A stretch of 64,000 nucleotides of DNA. Source: Flavobacterium chungbukense. GTDB taxonomy: Bacteria; Bacteroidota; Bacteroidia; Flavobacteriales; Flavobacteriaceae. The notes under the pieces are model-generated. The model saw only the letters and a program-made list of their open reading frames with translations, did not search any database and was not told the DNA's origin. The stretch lies in contig NZ_JAJGZV010000001.1 in assembly GCF_020805785.1 (NCBI RefSeq), forward strand, positions 1,240,001-1,304,000, given 5' to 3'. Positions 61,152 through 64,000 of this stretch are shown piece by piece. Numbering within the stretch: the stretch's first letter is position 1; every line of letters begins with the position of its first letter. A program made the translations under genes and the position numbers.

Positions 61152-62627
61152 ATGAGACAAACAGTTTCTAAAATTATAGTATCATTTTGGTTAGTGACAA
61201 CAGTAATCAGTTGCTCGGCTGTGTCCGATGCAACTGTTGCTGTTGATAGCACAGCCATTATAAACTCAAATTATATTGGTAACGGCGTCCAGTGGGATCC
61301 TTACCAGTTAGATTATGGAGAAAAGCAATTAAAAATTTCTTCGGAAGACTGGCAGAAATTATACTCTCGTCTTGATTTTATGAAACCCCAATTTATAAGA
61401 GTCATGATTAACACTACGGCTGTAATAGAAAACGGCGTATTGAATGAGATGAAAAATTACGAAAACATTGCCCCGATTTTGGAATACTGCCAGTCCCGAA
61501 ATGTAAAAGTTGTATTGGGAGATTGGGGAGACAGAATGGTAAATAGTAAAACCAATATAATCTCCGAAAACAATCTAAAATTAGCAGCAAAATATCTTGA
61601 TTTTCTGGTAAATAAAAAAGGCTTTTCGTGTATACATTATTACAATATGATCAATGAACCGAATGGATTTTGGTCTTCAACAGATGAAAATTATGAGCTT
61701 TGGAAAAATGCGGCAGGTTATTTTTGGTCAGAAGTAAAAGCTTTAAATCTAGATCAAAAAGTGTCTTTGTTAGGACCAGATATTGCCATTTGGAAAGCCG
61801 ATAAAGTAGATTGGATTACCAAGTCCGCTAAAGATCTGGATCACGCCATTGGCGTTTACGATATTCATACGTATCCATCTAAAATCACGGTTAATTCTGG
61901 TCAATATACTTCCATTTTAAAAGCGTATAAAGATGCCGTTCCAGCAGGAAAACCTATCGTAATGGGCGAAATCGGATTCAAGTTTGTCGAAAAAGAAGAT
62001 GAAGCTTTACTAAATGAAAATATCGCAAGAGCAAAAGCAAAACCGTATGCTTCGCTGGAAGATTCTCAAATGTTTGTTTACGATTATGTCTATGGTTCTG
62101 ATATGGCAGACGCTTTAATCCAAACCATAAATGCGGGTTATTCGGGTTCCGTCGCTTGGATGTTAGATGATGCCATGCATGCCAAAGAAGAAAAAAACAA
62201 ACTGAAAGTATGGGGATTTTGGAACATTTTAGGAGACGAATATTTTGGAGCAGAGGAAGAGAAAGTTCGCCCTTGGTTTTACTCTTGGTCTTTGCTGACG
62301 AAATATATGCCTTCGGGATCTCAAATTCATAAAGTTTCAGTTGAAGGAAATCCAAACCTAAAAGCGATTTCAGTTTCAAAAGAGGGAAAAAACATGATTG
62401 CTATTGTCAATGTTTCTTCAAAAGCTTTACAAATAAACCTGACTTCAAAAGATCTGCCTGTTTTAAATCAAATTAAAAAGTTTGTATATGCGAAAGACAA
62501 ATTAAAATTTGAAGGCGATCACAATCTTCTTGCAAATCAATCCAATCTTACTTTGGATTTAAACAAAAAAACAACCGAAACAATTCCCGCCGAAGGACTT
62601 TTGGTTTTAACCAATTTCGATTATTAA
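61152..62627 (+). CDS. Clan GH-A glycosidase (GH5-like), lipoprotein
   Basis: A 491-residue lipoprotein (signal with lipobox VISC, C21). The catalytic domain (about residues 35-390) shows the acid/base E169 in NMINEPNGFW and the nucleophile E273 in IVMGEIGF, the typical clan GH-A pair on strands 4 and 7. It is closest to GH5-type cellulase/mannanase proteins by general pattern, though the subfamily cannot be fixed. The last 90 residues (ISVSKEGKNMIAIVNVSSKA) look like a beta-sandwich C-terminal domain as in GH30/GH39-like proteins. With the GH26 and GH130 genes it suggests a beta-mannanase or mannosidase role. Anchored at the cell surface or in the periplasm. Confidence 0.78.
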   Translation: MRQTVSKIIVSFWLVTTVISCSAVSDATVAVDSTAIINSNYIGNGVQWDPYQLDYGEKQLKISSEDWQKLYSRLDFMKPQFIRVMINTTAVIENGVLNEMKNYENIAPILEYCQSRNVKVVLGDWGDRMVNSKTNIISENNLKLAAKYLDFLVNKKGFSCIHYYNMINEPNGFWSSTDENYELWKNAAGYFWSEVKALNLDQKVSLLGPDIAIWKADKVDWITKSAKDLDHAIGVYDIHTYPSKITVNSGQYTSILKAYKDAVPAGKPIVMGEIGFKFVEKEDEALLNENIARAKAKPYASLEDSQMFVYDYVYGSDMADALIQTINAGYSGSVAWMLDDAMHAKEEKNKLKVWGFWNILGDEYFGAEEEKVRPWFYSWSLLTKYMPSGSQIHKVSVEGNPNLKAISVSKEGKNMIAIVNVSSKALQINLTSKDLPVLNQIKKFVYAKDKLKFEGDHNLLANQSNLTLDLNKKTTETIPAEGLLVLTNFDY

Positions 62628-62643
62628 CCTAAAAAAGAAAACG

Positions 62644-63834
62644 ATGAAAGCATTATATACAATTTTGGCTGCCCTGAGTTTGTCCTGTATCGGATGTTCT
62701 TCTGATGATAAAAAAGATTCAGACGGAAACGGACCCGAAGTGCCGACTGCGGTAGAATTGAAACTGAGCGATCCAAATGCAACTGCCGAAACCAAAGCGC
62801 TGTATTCCAATTTATGGAGAATTCAGGAAAAAGGAACCATGTTTGGTCATCACGACGATTTATTGTACGGAAGAAACTGGATGACACAAGCCGGACGTTC
62901 TGATATTAAAGATGTCTGCGGAGATTATCCAGCCGTTTTCAGCGTTGATTTTGCTGAAATTATGGATGACAGAAGCACAACTTCAACATTAAATAACGAC
63001 CGAGCGAGAGTGATAAAAGAAGCTCGCGAAAGAGGCGAAGTCATTACGGCATGTTGTCATTTAAATAATCCGTTAACGGGTGGTGACTCTTGGGATAATT
63101 CAAAAAATACAGTTGCAAAAGAAATCTTAACGGAAGGAAGTGCGACTAATGTAAAATTCAATTCTTGGCTGGATAAATTAGCTGTTTTTGCCAATAATTT
63201 AAAAGACAATAACGGAAAAGTAATTCCAATTGTTTTTCGTCCATTTCACGAACATACACAAGCTTGGTCTTGGTGGGGTTCAAGTGCTGCAACTCAGGAA
63301 GAATTCATTAATTTATGGAAATACACCATTGATTATCTGAAAAATAAAAAACAAGTTCACAGCTTTATTTATGCCATTTCGCCTCAATTAGATAGTCAAG
63401 GAACTGTTGATAGTTTTTTGTTCAGATGGCCGGGAGACAATTATGTTGACTTTTTAGGATGGGACAGTTATCACGGAACTAATACAGCCGCTTTCAGTAC
63501 CAATCTTCGAAATCTGGCAACACTTTCGCAGCAAAAACTAAAACCTTGCGGCGTAACAGAAACAGGAGTAGAAGGCATAGTGAAAAACGGCGCGCCGTAT
63601 GACACCTATTGGACAAACGAAATTTCGGTTCCTCTTACGGGAAAAAAAGTAAGCATGGTCGTAATGTGGCGTAACAAATACGATCCGCTTCACGAAGGAA
63701 CTCATTTTTATGCGCCTTTTGAAGGACATAGTTCTGCGGCCAATTTTAAACTGCTTTATGCAGGTCCGAATATGATCTTCAGTAAAAAACTGCCTGATAT
63801 GTATACGATGGCAGCCAACACAACAGTAAAATAA
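62644..63834 (+). CDS. GH26 beta-mannanase, lipoprotein
   Basis: A 396-residue lipoprotein (signal MKALYTILAALSLSCIGC, C18). The GH26 domain covers about residues 40-385. The acid/base E203 lies in IVFRPFHEHTQAWSWWG and the nucleophile E306 in GVTETGVEG, both standard for endo-beta-1,4-mannanases. Other family blocks are MFGHHDDLLYGRNW, VDFAEIM and WDSYHGTN. It cuts mannan backbones into manno-oligosaccharides at the cell surface. It follows the GH5-like gene by 16 bases, in the same operon. Confidence 0.93.
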   Translation: MKALYTILAALSLSCIGCSSDDKKDSDGNGPEVPTAVELKLSDPNATAETKALYSNLWRIQEKGTMFGHHDDLLYGRNWMTQAGRSDIKDVCGDYPAVFSVDFAEIMDDRSTTSTLNNDRARVIKEARERGEVITACCHLNNPLTGGDSWDNSKNTVAKEILTEGSATNVKFNSWLDKLAVFANNLKDNNGKVIPIVFRPFHEHTQAWSWWGSSAATQEEFINLWKYTIDYLKNKKQVHSFIYAISPQLDSQGTVDSFLFRWPGDNYVDFLGWDSYHGTNTAAFSTNLRNLATLSQQKLKPCGVTETGVEGIVKNGAPYDTYWTNEISVPLTGKKVSMVVMWRNKYDPLHEGTHFYAPFEGHSSAANFKLLYAGPNMIFSKKLPDMYTMAANTTVK

Positions 63835-63857
63835 AAACCAAAAACACAATAATCAAA

Positions 63858-64000
63858 ATGAAATTAAGTAAGTGCACCCAAAATCCAGTTTTAAGTCCAA
63901 ACCCAAATAATTATTGGGAAAACCTAGTGGTTTGTAATCCGGGCGTATGGTATGAAAACGGAACTTTTTATATGCTTTACAGAGCGGCAGGAGATGATGT
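63858..64000 (+). CDS. GH130 mannoside phosphorylase (start; runs off right edge)
   Basis: From ATG 63858 the frame reads MKLSKCTQNPVLSPNPNNYW, then ENLVVCNPGVWYENGTFYML, YRAAGDD, to the window end. NPVLSP..NYWE, CNPGVW and YxLYRA are the opening blade motifs of GH130 phosphorylases. These act in the cytoplasm on mannosyl-glucose or manno-oligosaccharides, releasing mannose-1-phosphate. No signal peptide is present, as expected. It is the last visible gene of the mannan operon, 23 bases after the GH26 gene. Confidence 0.85.
   Translation, partial: MKLSKCTQNPVLSPNPNNYWENLVVCNPGVWYENGTFYMLYRAAGDD

Overview
The window comes from a member of the Bacteroidota, most likely a Flavobacterium or a close relative. 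The evidence is a SusC/SusD glycan locus, type IX secretion (T9SS) sorting domains of both type A and type B, PKD-like and fibronectin-like adhesins, and promoters of the Bacteroidota form TTTG / TAnnTTTG (clear at 3141-3172, 36024-36054 and 39902-39909). No tRNA, rRNA or CRISPR array is visible. The left 25 kb is visibly richer in G+C than the right part; an AT-rich base composition resumes at about 25 kb, except for a GC-richer patch at about 36.4-38.0 kb.

Left part, 1-25 kb, looks like a stress and mobilisation island. It opens with a Y-family polymerase followed directly by a DnaE-type polymerase (a mutagenic repair cassette), a single-domain response regulator and a RadC/JAB protein. Next is a compact mobilisation module: a possible oriT hairpin, a MobC-like accessory protein, a MobB-type relaxase and a TraG/VirD4-like coupling protein. 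No mating-pore genes are seen. Stress and housekeeping cargo follows: aldo/keto reductase, two short-chain dehydrogenases, an MscS channel, a DUF892 ferritin-like protein, exonuclease III and a glyoxalase-fold protein. Between 10.3 and 16.3 kb lie at least four wrecked genes: a copy of an intact small gene at 36.9 kb carrying two nonsense codons, a multiply frameshifted DUF421 gene, a DUF1016/YhcG nuclease fragment, and a frameshifted transporter. A secreted lipoprotein with a JAB/MPN-type metal site (HNHP...S..D) sits among them. An excisionase-like helix-turn-helix gene at 24.7 kb may mark the edge of the island.

Middle part, 25-54 kb, is dominated by secreted surface proteins: a PKD/T9SS type A protein, a 1378-residue protein with about eleven fibronectin-like repeats, a 1339-residue T9SS type B protein, and a 2210-residue SpvB/FG-GAP/RHS protein ending in a putative toxin domain, with a small candidate immunity gene directly after it. 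Between them lie a LuxR-type regulator, a ferric-siderophore TonB receptor and PepSY reductase whose promoter encloses a perfect palindromic operator, further response regulators (one frameshifted in a T8 run), a cold-shock protein and a HAD phosphatase. An intergenic repeat family, a (GTTA)n array followed by a conserved GATTTTGGCC core, occurs at 38.1, 41.4 and 54.1 kb, with array-less relatives at 11.8 and 37.3 kb.

Right part, 54-64 kb, is a beta-mannan utilisation locus. An AraC regulator is divergent from an operon of SusC, SusD, a surface lipoprotein, a clan GH-A (GH5-like) glycosidase, a GH26 mannanase and the start of a GH130 phosphorylase that runs off the window. Together these would bind mannan at the surface, cut it, import oligosaccharides and phosphorolyse them inside the cell.
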